DNA of 64,000 nt, from contig JBBCGI010000001.1 of NCBI GenBank assembly GCA_037200975.1, positions 1,922,001 to 1,986,000 of the forward strand. Reading direction: 5' to 3'. The notes beneath the pieces are model-generated. The model worked only from the letters and a program-made list of their open reading frames with translations. It did no database searches and was not told where the DNA came from. A program made the position numbers and the translations under genes. Positions within the stretch are counted from its first letter, which is position 1. Every line of letters starts with the position of its first letter. This stretch comes from Pseudomonadota bacterium. GTDB taxonomy: Bacteria; Pseudomonadota; Gammaproteobacteria; Steroidobacterales; Steroidobacteraceae. Below are positions 1 to 7,980 of this stretch, piece after piece.

Positions 1-2
1 TC

Positions 3-116
3 CGCGCGCCGAGCGTCAGCATCACCGAGGGAGCGAACTTCAATGGCAGCGTCACCATGGAGCCGAGTGTTGGGAATGGGGCCGCAGGATCCACCGCCGC
101 CGGCGCGGCCCGTTGA
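3..116 (+). CDS. Bactofilin-family protein, 3' fragment
   Basis: The frame that opens at base 3 runs to the TGA at 114-116. Its first residues (SITEGANFNGSV) match the last strand and turn of the bactofilin beta-helix and resemble IADGAQFSGSI in the next gene; a Gly/Ala/Ser-rich tail follows. The 5' part lies outside the window. The gap to the next bactofilin start is 13 bases, so the two polymer-forming cytoskeletal proteins are tandem and probably co-transcribed. Confidence 0.75.
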   Translation, partial: RAPSVSITEGANFNGSVTMEPSVGNGAAGSTAAGAAR

Positions 117-129
117 AGTGGAGAGAACC

Positions 130-585
130 ATGAACAAAGGATTTTCCGACGGCAAGATGGCGCCTCCCACCTCCGCCGCGCCGCAGCCCGCCCCGGGCAC
201 GGCCTGCGTGCTCGGCCCGACGCTGCATTTCAAGGGCGAGCTCTACGGCGAGGAAGACCTGGAATTCCAGGGCCAGCTCGAGGGCACGATCGAACACACG
301 CGCTCCCTGAGCATCGGCAAGGAAGGCGGCGTGACCGGCAACATCCGCGCGAAGTTCGTGATCGTCGAAGGCCGCATCGATGGCGACATCTACGCCAGCG
401 AATCGGTGTCGATCCGCCAGTCCGCCAAGGTGAAGGGCAACATCTACGCGCCGCGCGTCGGCATCGCGGATGGTGCGCAGTTCAGCGGCAGCATCGACAT
501 GAACCACAAGGGCGCCGCTGCGATGCGCAGCGACAAACCCCTCAGCGACCCGCAGGCAGAACAGCTTCTGACGAAAGCGGGCTGA
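130..585 (+). CDS. Bactofilin (polymer-forming cytoskeletal protein)
   Basis: A 151-residue protein with a disordered Pro/Ala-rich N-terminus (about 1-30), a bactofilin beta-helix core (about 30-130) built from repeating turns such as GQLEGTI, GNIRA, GDIYA and GNIYA, and a short tail. Bactofilins self-assemble into filaments at the membrane and scaffold cell-shape or wall enzymes. The ATG at 130 is chosen over the in-frame ATG at 43 because a GGAGAG precedes it and the upstream bactofilin ends at 116. Its 3' end overlaps the convergent serine-hydrolase-like gene by 44 bases. Confidence 0.85.
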   Translation: MNKGFSDGKMAPPTSAAPQPAPGTACVLGPTLHFKGELYGEEDLEFQGQLEGTIEHTRSLSIGKEGGVTGNIRAKFVIVEGRIDGDIYASESVSIRQSAKVKGNIYAPRVGIADGAQFSGSIDMNHKGAAAMRSDKPLSDPQAEQLLTKAG

Positions 586-1693
586 TCTGATCGGCGGGGC
601 GCAACAGCCCCACGATCTTCGCGGACAGCGCGCGCAGGGATCCCTGCGCGCCTTCCGCGGCCTTGTTCGAGAGCAGCACCAGCGCGACCTGCTTGTCCGG
701 ATACAGATCGCAGACGCTGGTGAATCCATCCGTCCCGCCCGAGTACATGAGCCGCCGGCCCTGCGGCGACTCGGCGATGATCCAGTAGAAAGCCACGGCC
801 TGCTTGCGGTCGAGCGTGAACCAAGTGGGCTGGTGCGCGAACTTCACCGACGCGTCACGTTCCACTGCCTGCCAGGAGGCGAATTTGAGCAGGTCGTCGG
901 CGCTGTAACGCAGCGCACCCGAGGCCCAGCTCATCGGCGCAACGTACGGCGGCAGTTCCTCACCATCCTTCGAGTACCCCTTCGCAAGTAGTTTGGCGTT
1001 GGGCTGCGTGCCGCTGCCCATGCGCAGCGGTTTCTCGATCTCGCGAATCAGGATCCGCTCGAACTGCTCGCCGTAGATCTTCTCGAGCACCACACCGAGC
1101 AACACGCTGCCCACGTTCGAATGCGCGGGGTCGGAGCCGGGCGCCCGCCGCGGCGCGACGCGATGCAGCTGGCGCAGGAATTCCGGTCGCGTGTAACTAC
1201 CGAACACCTTCATGCGCGAAACGACCAGCGATTCGCCCGGCACGGAGCGCACCTGCGTGACGTCGGGGATGTTGTCCGCGAGCTGCGACGTCATGTTGGC
1301 GAGATGGATCAGACGAATCTTCTCGCCGTCGTTCTCGAGGTTCGGATAGGGCTCGTCGAGATACTTCGCCGCCTCGTCGTTGAGCGCTGCGCGGCCTTCG
1401 ATGATCGCGCGAGCGAGCAGCTGGCCTGTGAGCGTCTTGGAGATCGGGCCGATCTCGTAGATGGTGTCCTTGGTGGGAGGCTTGTTGCCGTCGAGCTGGG
1501 TCGCGCCGAAGTTGTAGAAACGGCGCTGGCCATCGACGAACACGCCGATCGACAAGCCCACGCCGCCGTTCTCGGTGAGCCAGGTGCGCGCCAGTTCGCG
1601 GATTGCGGCGTCAGTCGCGGGGACTTCGGCGGCGCCAACCGCCAGCGGCAGGATCGCCGCAAAGCAGAACAGGATCAGGCGCCGGACGTGCAT
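542..1693 (-). CDS. Beta-lactamase/PBP-fold (class C type) exported protein lacking catalytic residues
   Basis: A 383-residue protein with a Sec signal peptide (about 1-22) and the overall layout of the class C beta-lactamase / serine hydrolase family. The SxxK box should read GSxSK; here it is GPISK (residues 82-86), so the nucleophilic Ser is Pro83 while Lys86 remains. The second box, normally YxN, is HSN (191-193). A GGT triad (YSGGTDGF) is kept near the C-terminus. With both Ser and Tyr replaced the usual acyl-enzyme chemistry looks impossible, so it may bind peptidoglycan or peptides without hydrolysis. It lies 42 bases downstream of the S9 peptidase gene and is probably co-transcribed with it. 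Confidence 0.8.
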   Translation of the reverse strand: MHVRRLILFCFAAILPLAVGAAEVPATDAAIRELARTWLTENGGVGLSIGVFVDGQRRFYNFGATQLDGNKPPTKDTIYEIGPISKTLTGQLLARAIIEGRAALNDEAAKYLDEPYPNLENDGEKIRLIHLANMTSQLADNIPDVTQVRSVPGESLVVSRMKVFGSYTRPEFLRQLHRVAPRRAPGSDPAHSNVGSVLLGVVLEKIYGEQFERILIREIEKPLRMGSGTQPNAKLLAKGYSKDGEELPPYVAPMSWASGALRYSADDLLKFASWQAVERDASVKFAHQPTWFTLDRKQAVAFYWIIAESPQGRRLMYSGGTDGFTSVCDLYPDKQVALVLLSNKAAEGAQGSLRALSAKIVGLLRPADQISPLSSEAVLPAGR

Positions 1694-1735
1694 CGGGGCG
1701 CATCGTCGCGCGGAACCTGCCGCAAGACAACAGCA

Positions 1736-3772
1736 TCACTTTGGTTCGGCGGGCGTTGCCGTGTTCTTTCCGTCCGGACCGCCCTTGCCACCGAGATGCT
1801 CCGCCAGGAAAGCTTCCACTTCGCTCAGCATCTGCGTGCGCGTCGAGGCAGCCGACAGCCAGTGATCGTCACCCTTCAATTCGATGTATTTCACGTCCTT
1901 GCCATCGCGACGCAGCTTGCCGCTCATCGAGCGCGACTGCTCCACCGGCACGACCGAATCGTCGGCGCCGTGCATGATCAGAATGGGCGCACGTGCATGA
2001 GAAGCCTGCGCGATCGGCGATACCTTGTGCAGGTGATCCATGTCGCTGCCCATCGAGCGGCCCCACCATTCGGCGCTCGCGCCGCGCTTTCCGCGATCCC
2101 CGCTGCGTGAGTCGTTGAGGAGTCTTTCCGGATCGCTCAGTCCGTTGATGCTCACCGCGCACGCATAACGCTCCGGCGTGAGCGTTGCGCCCGCCAGTGC
2201 CGCGTATCCGCCGTACGAGCCGCCCATGATGCAGACGCGGGATGCGTCGACGTAGCCGCTCTTCGCGAGTGCCGCGACGCCATCCTCGACATCGGTCTGC
2301 ATGACGCCGTCGCCCCAGCCGCCGCGTCCGGCGTTGAACCAGTCGTAGCCGTAGCCGATCGACCCACGGTAGTTTGGCTGCAGCACGGCGTAGCCGCGCG
2401 AGGCGAGAAAGCTCGCCCACCAGTTGAAAGTGAAGTCATCGCGCGCGTGCGGGCCGCCATGCACCAACAGCACGAGCGGCAGGTTGCGTGGTTCGGTCCC
2501 GCCCGGCAGTGTCAGGTAGGCTGGAATCGGCGTCCCGTCGCGGGAACTGTATTTGATGGCGCGCCGGTCACCCAGGCTCTGCGCGGTGCCGAGCGCCGGA
2601 TACAGCTTGCCGAGCACGCGCAATTTCTTCGTCTCGCGATCGTAGACGTAGTAGGCGCCCGCATCGCCGGCGCGCTCGCCGAATACCAGCGCCCGCGAAC
2701 GATCTCTCGACCACGACTGCAGTTTTGCGTAGCCGCCACCGAAATATTGCTGGATTGCCGTGTACAGCGTCTGCAACTGATCGTCGAAGTACATCTGCTT
2801 GGGCAGATCGTCGGTCCAGGCGAGGCCGACGACTCGATGCGTCCATGGATCACCGATCGGCGCGCCGTCGCCACCGCCGGTCTTTTCCAGCGCAGATTTC
2901 GCGCCGGTCTTCCGATCGATCGCCAGCAGCGTGTCGCGTGCGCCGTCTTCGTGCGGATCCACCGCCGCGATGCGGCCGTCCTGGAGCAGTCCGTAGAGGC
3001 GCAGCGGCATTCCCATTTCCGATACATCCTCGAGAATCATGCGGTCCTTGCCGCCTTCGTAGGTGTAGAGCTGCCAGCGATTGCTGTTGTCGTTGATGTC
3101 GACGCGCGCGACGACATCGCCGCGCTCATCGAGCATGAAGCCGCGTGTCTGGGCATTACCATCGGCAAATGGGGAACCGACGCCATTGGCGAGGTTTACG
3201 CGATAGACCGCGAGCCGCGGTACGGCGTTCATCGTCGCGGCCCCGCCCACCGCGATCATCCGCACGAAGCCCGCGTCGCCTTCGATGGGTGCATACAAAC
3301 CGGTCAGAGAGAGGTTGGTCCGGAACTCCGCGGATCGCAGTAGTTGGACTGCGGTCCTGGTTTCGAGTGTAAAGACGCCCGTGCGGAAGATCTCGTGGCG
3401 GTTGCCGCGAAACGTCGGCCAGGTGCTCGGCAGCAGGTCCCTCGTGTTGGCCGGCGCGCTGATGAAGTAGAAGACTCGCTGGTCATCAGCCCAGCCGACG
3501 CCGCGCAGCGTATTGCCCGCAGGCGATGGCAACGTGTGTTCGATGGCGCCGCTGTCGAGATTGACGATTCGCAGCGCTGTCAGCTCCTGGTTTGCCTCGC
3601 CGGCCTTGTATTCGAAACCCACCGAGAGCGCTACGCGTTTGCCGTCCGCAGAGATCGCGGCGGAGTCGATGGCCGGAAGCCGGCCGTATGCTTCCACCGG
3701 CGGTGGCTGTGCCACCACTACAGCGGAGATGGAACAGGCAATCGCGATGAACAGAGATTGCGTGATAGGCAT
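1736..3772 (-). CDS. S9 family prolyl-oligopeptidase-type peptidase, exported
   Basis: A 678-residue protein with a signal peptide (about 1-21, cut near VVAQ), an N-terminal beta-propeller region (about 30-400) and a C-terminal alpha/beta hydrolase domain. The nucleophile elbow GGSYGGY is near residue 518, the acid is in GADDSVVP (about 603) and the His in GDDHWLS (about 636). Enzymes of this family hydrolyse oligopeptides, often after Pro, in the periplasm. It is followed 42 bases later by the beta-lactamase-fold gene and preceded by the GH9 gene on the same strand. A second S9 peptidase lies at 54796-56826. Confidence 0.9.
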   Translation of the reverse strand: MPITQSLFIAIACSISAVVVAQPPPVEAYGRLPAIDSAAISADGKRVALSVGFEYKAGEANQELTALRIVNLDSGAIEHTLPSPAGNTLRGVGWADDQRVFYFISAPANTRDLLPSTWPTFRGNRHEIFRTGVFTLETRTAVQLLRSAEFRTNLSLTGLYAPIEGDAGFVRMIAVGGAATMNAVPRLAVYRVNLANGVGSPFADGNAQTRGFMLDERGDVVARVDINDNSNRWQLYTYEGGKDRMILEDVSEMGMPLRLYGLLQDGRIAAVDPHEDGARDTLLAIDRKTGAKSALEKTGGGDGAPIGDPWTHRVVGLAWTDDLPKQMYFDDQLQTLYTAIQQYFGGGYAKLQSWSRDRSRALVFGERAGDAGAYYVYDRETKKLRVLGKLYPALGTAQSLGDRRAIKYSSRDGTPIPAYLTLPGGTEPRNLPLVLLVHGGPHARDDFTFNWWASFLASRGYAVLQPNYRGSIGYGYDWFNAGRGGWGDGVMQTDVEDGVAALAKSGYVDASRVCIMGGSYGGYAALAGATLTPERYACAVSINGLSDPERLLNDSRSGDRGKRGASAEWWGRSMGSDMDHLHKVSPIAQASHARAPILIMHGADDSVVPVEQSRSMSGKLRRDGKDVKYIELKGDDHWLSAASTRTQMLSEVEAFLAEHLGGKGGPDGKNTATPAEPK

Positions 3773-3865
3773 CGGCCCCCCTTCTGGCGACAGTCTGCAT
3801 GCGTCTTTCGAGGTTGAGAAGCCGCGTCTTCCGCCGCGATCGGTTTCCGCACGGCAACCTTCATG

Positions 3866-6307
3866 TCAGCGATTGAGCTCCTGGTCCGCCGCCAATACCA
3901 ATAGTAGATAGTCCATCGTGCCGTGTCCAAGCACGTATTCCGTCTGCTGCCAGAAAAACGGCCAGTGCTTGAGCTCGGGGAAATCCGGCCGGATCAACGC
4001 CGTGCCCGAGGCGCTGCCGCCCGGGATGTGCGACCAGTCTGCGCGATTGAAGCCGTACGCCGTGGTCAGCGACTTCGCGCCGACACCCGACACGAACGAC
4101 GCCGTGTTCGAACCCGGATGCACGCCGAGGATGAAACTCAGCGCCTGCAGCGCGTAGGTGCGCGGAAACAGATCGGGGAACGACAAGTGCAACATCCACT
4201 GATCCCAGCCGAAACGCTGGATCAGCCAGCCCGCGCCCCAGATGTCCGGCTTGTAAGGCACGCCGTACGGCGTCTCCTTCGCAAGCGCGTCGACCTTGAT
4301 GCGATACGCGGCAACCGCGTCGCGAAGGGCCTTCGTGTACGCCTCGTCCTTGACCAGCGGAATCGTGCGGCCCATGGCCCAGCCCACGTGATCGATGTTC
4401 TTCGCGATGCCCTCGCGCTGCTCGATCAGCAGGCGCCGGTACTTCGCGTCGCCCGTGGCGATGAACAGCTCGGCCGCCGCGCTCGCGCGCGCCACTTCTT
4501 CCGTCGGCGTTGCGCGATCGTAGAGCGCCACCGCGGCCTTGAGCGACCGTGCCGCGAGATCGTCGTTGTAGCCACGCAGCGCGCGCGACGCGGCCGCGAG
4601 TGCGCCGGCGGTCAGCAGTTCGCGCCGTGCATTCTCTTCCGTGAACACCCAGCGATCGTCGGGCGATCCGGGCAAGCCCACGGCCGGCGCCGTCGCCTCG
4701 GGTGTCTTCTTCGGATCGAACACCACGTTGTCGGTCATCAACGCGCCGTCGCCGAGGAACACGTACTGGCGCAGCGTCGGCTCGATGATGCCGCGATACA
4801 GCCGGCCCATGGACTCGTATCCGCCGACCACGGACAACACGCCGTGCTCGAGCTGCTGCAACACGTCGGGTTTGCCGTCGGGCTGGTGAATCTCGGTGAC
4901 CAGCGTCTTCTGATCGATGCTGGTGTTGTCGTAGTCGACGTGGAACAGCTCCCACGCCAGCGCCAGCCCGTAGATTGTGTCGGCCTGCGACTCCACGCGC
5001 ATGTCCCAGTCGCCCGCGTCGTGCCAGCCGCCGCGGTTCAGTCCCGGCACCGGCTCGCCGGGCTGGTAGTTAGTCAGCGTGGACGGCCCCTGCAGGTAGC
5101 CGTCGAAATGGTTGTGATTCACCGGCGCCATGCGCGCGTCGTCGAGATGGCAGGCGCCATGCCATAGCCGGTATTTCTCCAGCACCTTCATGTGGCACAT
5201 CTGCGCCGGCAGGAAATACTCGAGCGTCGGCTGCCAGACTTCGCGCGTGAAGACGTTGGTGTTGATGCGGAACGGATTGGAACGCAGCGCGCCGTACTTG
5301 ACGACGTACACGCCCGGCTCCTTCACCTCGCTGAAGTCGAGGCGCGCGTACTGGTAGCGCAGGAATCTGCCCCACTCTTGCGGCTTGCGATCGATGATGG
5401 TCTTCACCTGCCCGACCGACCCGATCCGCTGCAGGACCACGTTCTCGCGATGCGTATCGCGCGGATCGAGCTCGATCAGCACCTGCTTCGGCTGCGCCGG
5501 GTGATACCCCACCTGCGACACCTGGATCACCGGCGTGCGGAGCCAACCCGCCTTCGCGTGCGGCGTGATGCGCCATTCGATCGCGTTGACGGTGGCTCCC
5601 GCCGGCGCAAGCGAACGCACGACGAACCAGCCGTTGTTGTGATTGCCGCGGCCATCCAGCAACTCGAGCTCGCCGCCGCGCACCGACTCGATGGTCAGGT
5701 GATAAAGCTCCGTCTCGGGCGCGATCTCGAGCCGTTTGCCGCGCGCCAGCGACGGCGTTTCTCCCGGGCCACTCGGCTGCTGCTGGAATACGCCATCGCT
5801 CTTGCCGAGCTGGTAGGACTTGCCAAACAGCAATCCCGGAAACAGTTCGAAATTGAAACCGACCTTGCCCACCCACTCCTGCGGAATGGGCGCGTCGAAG
5901 TCGACGCTCACGCGGATGGATTCGCCGTCGGGCCGCGCACGCACGGTGTAATTCAGTTTGAGATCCGGGTATTCGATGGGATTGAATCCCTTGCGATCGC
6001 GTTCCGCGTCCGGGTACGCGAGCTTCACGCGGATTTCCTGCGTGGCCGCATCCACTTCGCGTTTGCCGGGTTTGGGGATCGGCGACCACTGCCCCGGCGA
6101 TGCTTCGAGACGCACGTCGCCATTCGAAGCGATGCGCTCGTCGTGCATGATGATGCTCAAACCACCCTGGTGACCTTCGGGGTAGTAGTCCTGCCCGTAC
6201 ATCACGTTGATGCCAGGGCGTTCGAAGTACTCCGCGGAGTTGAGTTTGAATTCGTCAGCCGCGTGAGCGGTGGCTGGAACCAATGCCAGGAGCAAGAACC
6301 GACGCAT
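3866..6307 (-). CDS. Glycoside hydrolase family 9 endoglucanase-type enzyme, secreted
   Basis: An 813-residue protein with a signal peptide (about 1-16) and a long N-terminal region with an Ig-like CelD-type domain before the (alpha/alpha)6 barrel. The GH9 signature GGWHDAGDWD lies near residues 425-433 and supplies the two Asp residues of the catalytic base. A Glu in the C-terminal WQQTEYVLG segment is a candidate for the general acid, but I cannot confirm it. GH9 enzymes cleave beta-1,4-glucans by inversion; the product here is probably periplasmic or extracellular. It lies 93 bases upstream of the S9 peptidase gene on the same strand. Confidence 0.88.
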   Translation of the reverse strand: MRRFLLLALVPATAHAADEFKLNSAEYFERPGINVMYGQDYYPEGHQGGLSIIMHDERIASNGDVRLEASPGQWSPIPKPGKREVDAATQEIRVKLAYPDAERDRKGFNPIEYPDLKLNYTVRARPDGESIRVSVDFDAPIPQEWVGKVGFNFELFPGLLFGKSYQLGKSDGVFQQQPSGPGETPSLARGKRLEIAPETELYHLTIESVRGGELELLDGRGNHNNGWFVVRSLAPAGATVNAIEWRITPHAKAGWLRTPVIQVSQVGYHPAQPKQVLIELDPRDTHRENVVLQRIGSVGQVKTIIDRKPQEWGRFLRYQYARLDFSEVKEPGVYVVKYGALRSNPFRINTNVFTREVWQPTLEYFLPAQMCHMKVLEKYRLWHGACHLDDARMAPVNHNHFDGYLQGPSTLTNYQPGEPVPGLNRGGWHDAGDWDMRVESQADTIYGLALAWELFHVDYDNTSIDQKTLVTEIHQPDGKPDVLQQLEHGVLSVVGGYESMGRLYRGIIEPTLRQYVFLGDGALMTDNVVFDPKKTPEATAPAVGLPGSPDDRWVFTEENARRELLTAGALAAASRALRGYNDDLAARSLKAAVALYDRATPTEEVARASAAAELFIATGDAKYRRLLIEQREGIAKNIDHVGWAMGRTIPLVKDEAYTKALRDAVAAYRIKVDALAKETPYGVPYKPDIWGAGWLIQRFGWDQWMLHLSFPDLFPRTYALQALSFILGVHPGSNTASFVSGVGAKSLTTAYGFNRADWSHIPGGSASGTALIRPDFPELKHWPFFWQQTEYVLGHGTMDYLLLVLAADQELNR

Positions 6308-6385
6308 GAGAACCCCCTCGTGTGCGAACGCGCATAGTAGGGATTCCCGCGCAGATTCTACAAATCCGGTTGCCGCCCGGCAGGA

Positions 6386-7480
6386 TCAGGCCGCCGCGTT
6401 CACCGCCGACGCCGCGCTCAGGCGCTGGATGACGTCGTGCACGAAGCGCAGTTTCTCGAGCACGCGCGCCGACAACACGAACGGATAGGCGTCTTTCATG
6501 CCCATGCTGCGGTTGAGGCTGTTCAATGCCAGCGTCACGGCGTTCCAGCTCGCGGTCAGCGATTCGAAATCGCGAAACGCCAACGCATCGGTCGCGATGC
6601 GCTCACCCTTCTTCTCCGCGTCGGGCACCCGCACCGCGAGGCCGTGGCTCTTGGCGGTTTCCAGCGTATCAGCCATGTGCAGGTAGTGAGCCCAGGTTTC
6701 CGCCCAGTCTTCCCAGGGATGCATCGTCGCGTACGCGCTGACGTGCGACTCCGCCCAGTTGGCGGGTGGTCCGTTCTCGTAGTGGCGCTGCACGGCCTGT
6801 TCGTAGTCGAGCGTTTCATCGCCGAACAGATTGCGGAATGACTGCAGCTGATCGCCGTCGCGAATGAGCCGGTCCCAGTAGTAGTGACCGATCTCGTGGC
6901 GCAGATGGCCTAACACCGTGCGATAACCCTCGCCCATCTTCTCGCGCATGTTTTCGCGAAAGGCGGAGTCGGCCTCGGCGATGTTGAGCGTGATGATGCC
7001 TTCGTCGTGGCCGGTCATCACGGGCTCGGCCTGGGTGCCGCGCAGAAAATGAAATGCCACGCCTTCGGCGGGCCAGTCCTGGCGCGAGGAGATCGGCAGC
7101 TTCAATCCGTAGATGGTGTACAGCAGCCGGCGCTTGGCCGATTCGATGCCGAGCCACGCCGCGCGGTTGTCCGCGTTCGACAGATCGGGCGCGACCTCGG
7201 TGAGACTGCACGACGCGCAGAACTGCCGCCCGCTCTCGGCCGGCACCAGCCAGTTGCAGGCATCGTGATCGCGCGCGTTCTTGCACTGCCGGTAATGACG
7301 AATGCCCTGGTTCGCGAAGAACACCTCGTAGACCGAACCATTGCTCGAACCGGTCTGGCGTTGAAGCGTCACCAACTTGGCCAGTTCGACGCAATAGCCA
7401 ACCGTCATGCCGCACGTCATGCAGCGGCTGTTCTCGAAGAACAGCACCTGGTTGCAGTTGTCGCAGGAGAAAAGTCGCAA
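6386..7480 (-). CDS. Putative zinc-binding metallopeptidase with zinc ribbon (Peptidase_Mx type)
   Basis: A 364-residue cytoplasmic protein. The N-terminus holds a zinc-ribbon-like set of cysteines (CDNC near 8 and CMTC near 20, with more Cys in the next 80 residues). The middle carries HEIGHYYWD near residue 198, the HExxH zinc site of a gluzincin-like peptidase. The domain order matches the PF15887-type putative metallopeptidase family, whose substrate is not established. No signal peptide is seen. It lies 78 bases downstream of a divergently unrelated stretch and upstream (in transcription) of the GH9 gene on the same strand. Confidence 0.8.
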   Translation of the reverse strand: MRLFSCDNCNQVLFFENSRCMTCGMTVGYCVELAKLVTLQRQTGSSNGSVYEVFFANQGIRHYRQCKNARDHDACNWLVPAESGRQFCASCSLTEVAPDLSNADNRAAWLGIESAKRRLLYTIYGLKLPISSRQDWPAEGVAFHFLRGTQAEPVMTGHDEGIITLNIAEADSAFRENMREKMGEGYRTVLGHLRHEIGHYYWDRLIRDGDQLQSFRNLFGDETLDYEQAVQRHYENGPPANWAESHVSAYATMHPWEDWAETWAHYLHMADTLETAKSHGLAVRVPDAEKKGERIATDALAFRDFESLTASWNAVTLALNSLNRSMGMKDAYPFVLSARVLEKLRFVHDVIQRLSAASAVNAAA

Positions 7481-7595
7481 GCTGTGCTCGGGAGTCCGGG
7501 AAGGACGGTCACAGTGAGGCCTCGTCCGGGCCGCGTCCAGTCAATCGGTCCGATAGGTCATGTACGGCAGCGCACCAAGGCGGGAGCGCGAATTC

Positions 7596-7733
7596 CTACA
7601 GATGGGGGCCCGCGGCGGCCTGCATGACGGCGAGGACAAACAAGACGCCCAACAGAAAAACGAGCGCGAATGACTTCCCCAGCGAGCCCCCTTGGCGTGG
7701 ATGTGACAGGGCCGCGAATGACTTTCTTTTCAT
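7596..7733 (-). CDS. Possible small single-pass membrane protein (45 aa)
   Basis: A short frame from the ATG at 7733 to the TAG at 7596-7598. It has a basic N-terminus starting MKRKSFAAL, a Gly/Ser linker, then one hydrophobic stretch (about residues 22-40, containing SFALVFLLGVLFVLAVM) and a short GPHL tail, the layout of a single-pass bitopic membrane protein. The ribosome-binding site is weak. A different frame over the same bases starts at 7740 but has no hydrophobic segment. It lies 115 bases upstream of the zinc peptidase gene on the same strand. Function unknown; real expression is uncertain. Confidence 0.4.
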   Translation of the reverse strand: MKRKSFAALSHPRQGGSLGKSFALVFLLGVLFVLAVMQAAAGPHL

Positions 7734-7871
7734 TGCTCATTTAACGGCGCGCGGCCTGCACACCTGAGTGATAGCGTTCACAACGCCGCAAGGCGGCCGC
7801 CGTTAAATTCGAGAAACCTCCGTGGAACCGCAAGGGAAAGGCGGATTCGGAGGCGTGGACGGAAGCGAGGC
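7734..7871. other. Intergenic region with a 10-bp inverted repeat
   Basis: No convincing gene is seen here. The arms TTTAACGGCG (7740-7749) and CGCCGTTAAA (7798-7807) form a perfect inverted repeat around 48 bases and could fold as a long hairpin or flank an operator. An open frame across 7741-7944 on the minus strand has no coding character. Confidence 0.4.
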
Positions 7872-7921
7872 AAAAAAGGCGCCCCTCGCGCGAACGGGTC
7901 TGCATGCTCAGCGGGGGCGCC
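7872..7921 (-). terminator. Intrinsic terminator after the cation/proton antiporter gene
   Basis: On the minus strand the stem GGCGCCCC/GGGGCGCC (7914-7921 with 7878-7885) is followed by six T residues (complement of 7872-7877). The 28-base loop contains the self-pairing TCGCGCGA. It lies 60 bases after the stop of the antiporter gene. Confidence 0.6.
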
Positions 7922-7980
7922 GCACGCAAACAACCGCACGCCACGAAGGGCGCTCACTCAACCTCAGGCGCTTCGGGCCA

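Noticed and set aside
3923-6337. Two long plus-strand frames opposite GH9
   Set aside because: Shadow frames of the GH9 gene; no domain, and rich in Arg and His as expected from the reverse of GC-rich coding sequence.
7741-7944. 67-codon minus-strand frame upstream of the small membrane protein
   Set aside because: It runs through the antiporter terminator and has no ribosome site or recognisable sequence character.
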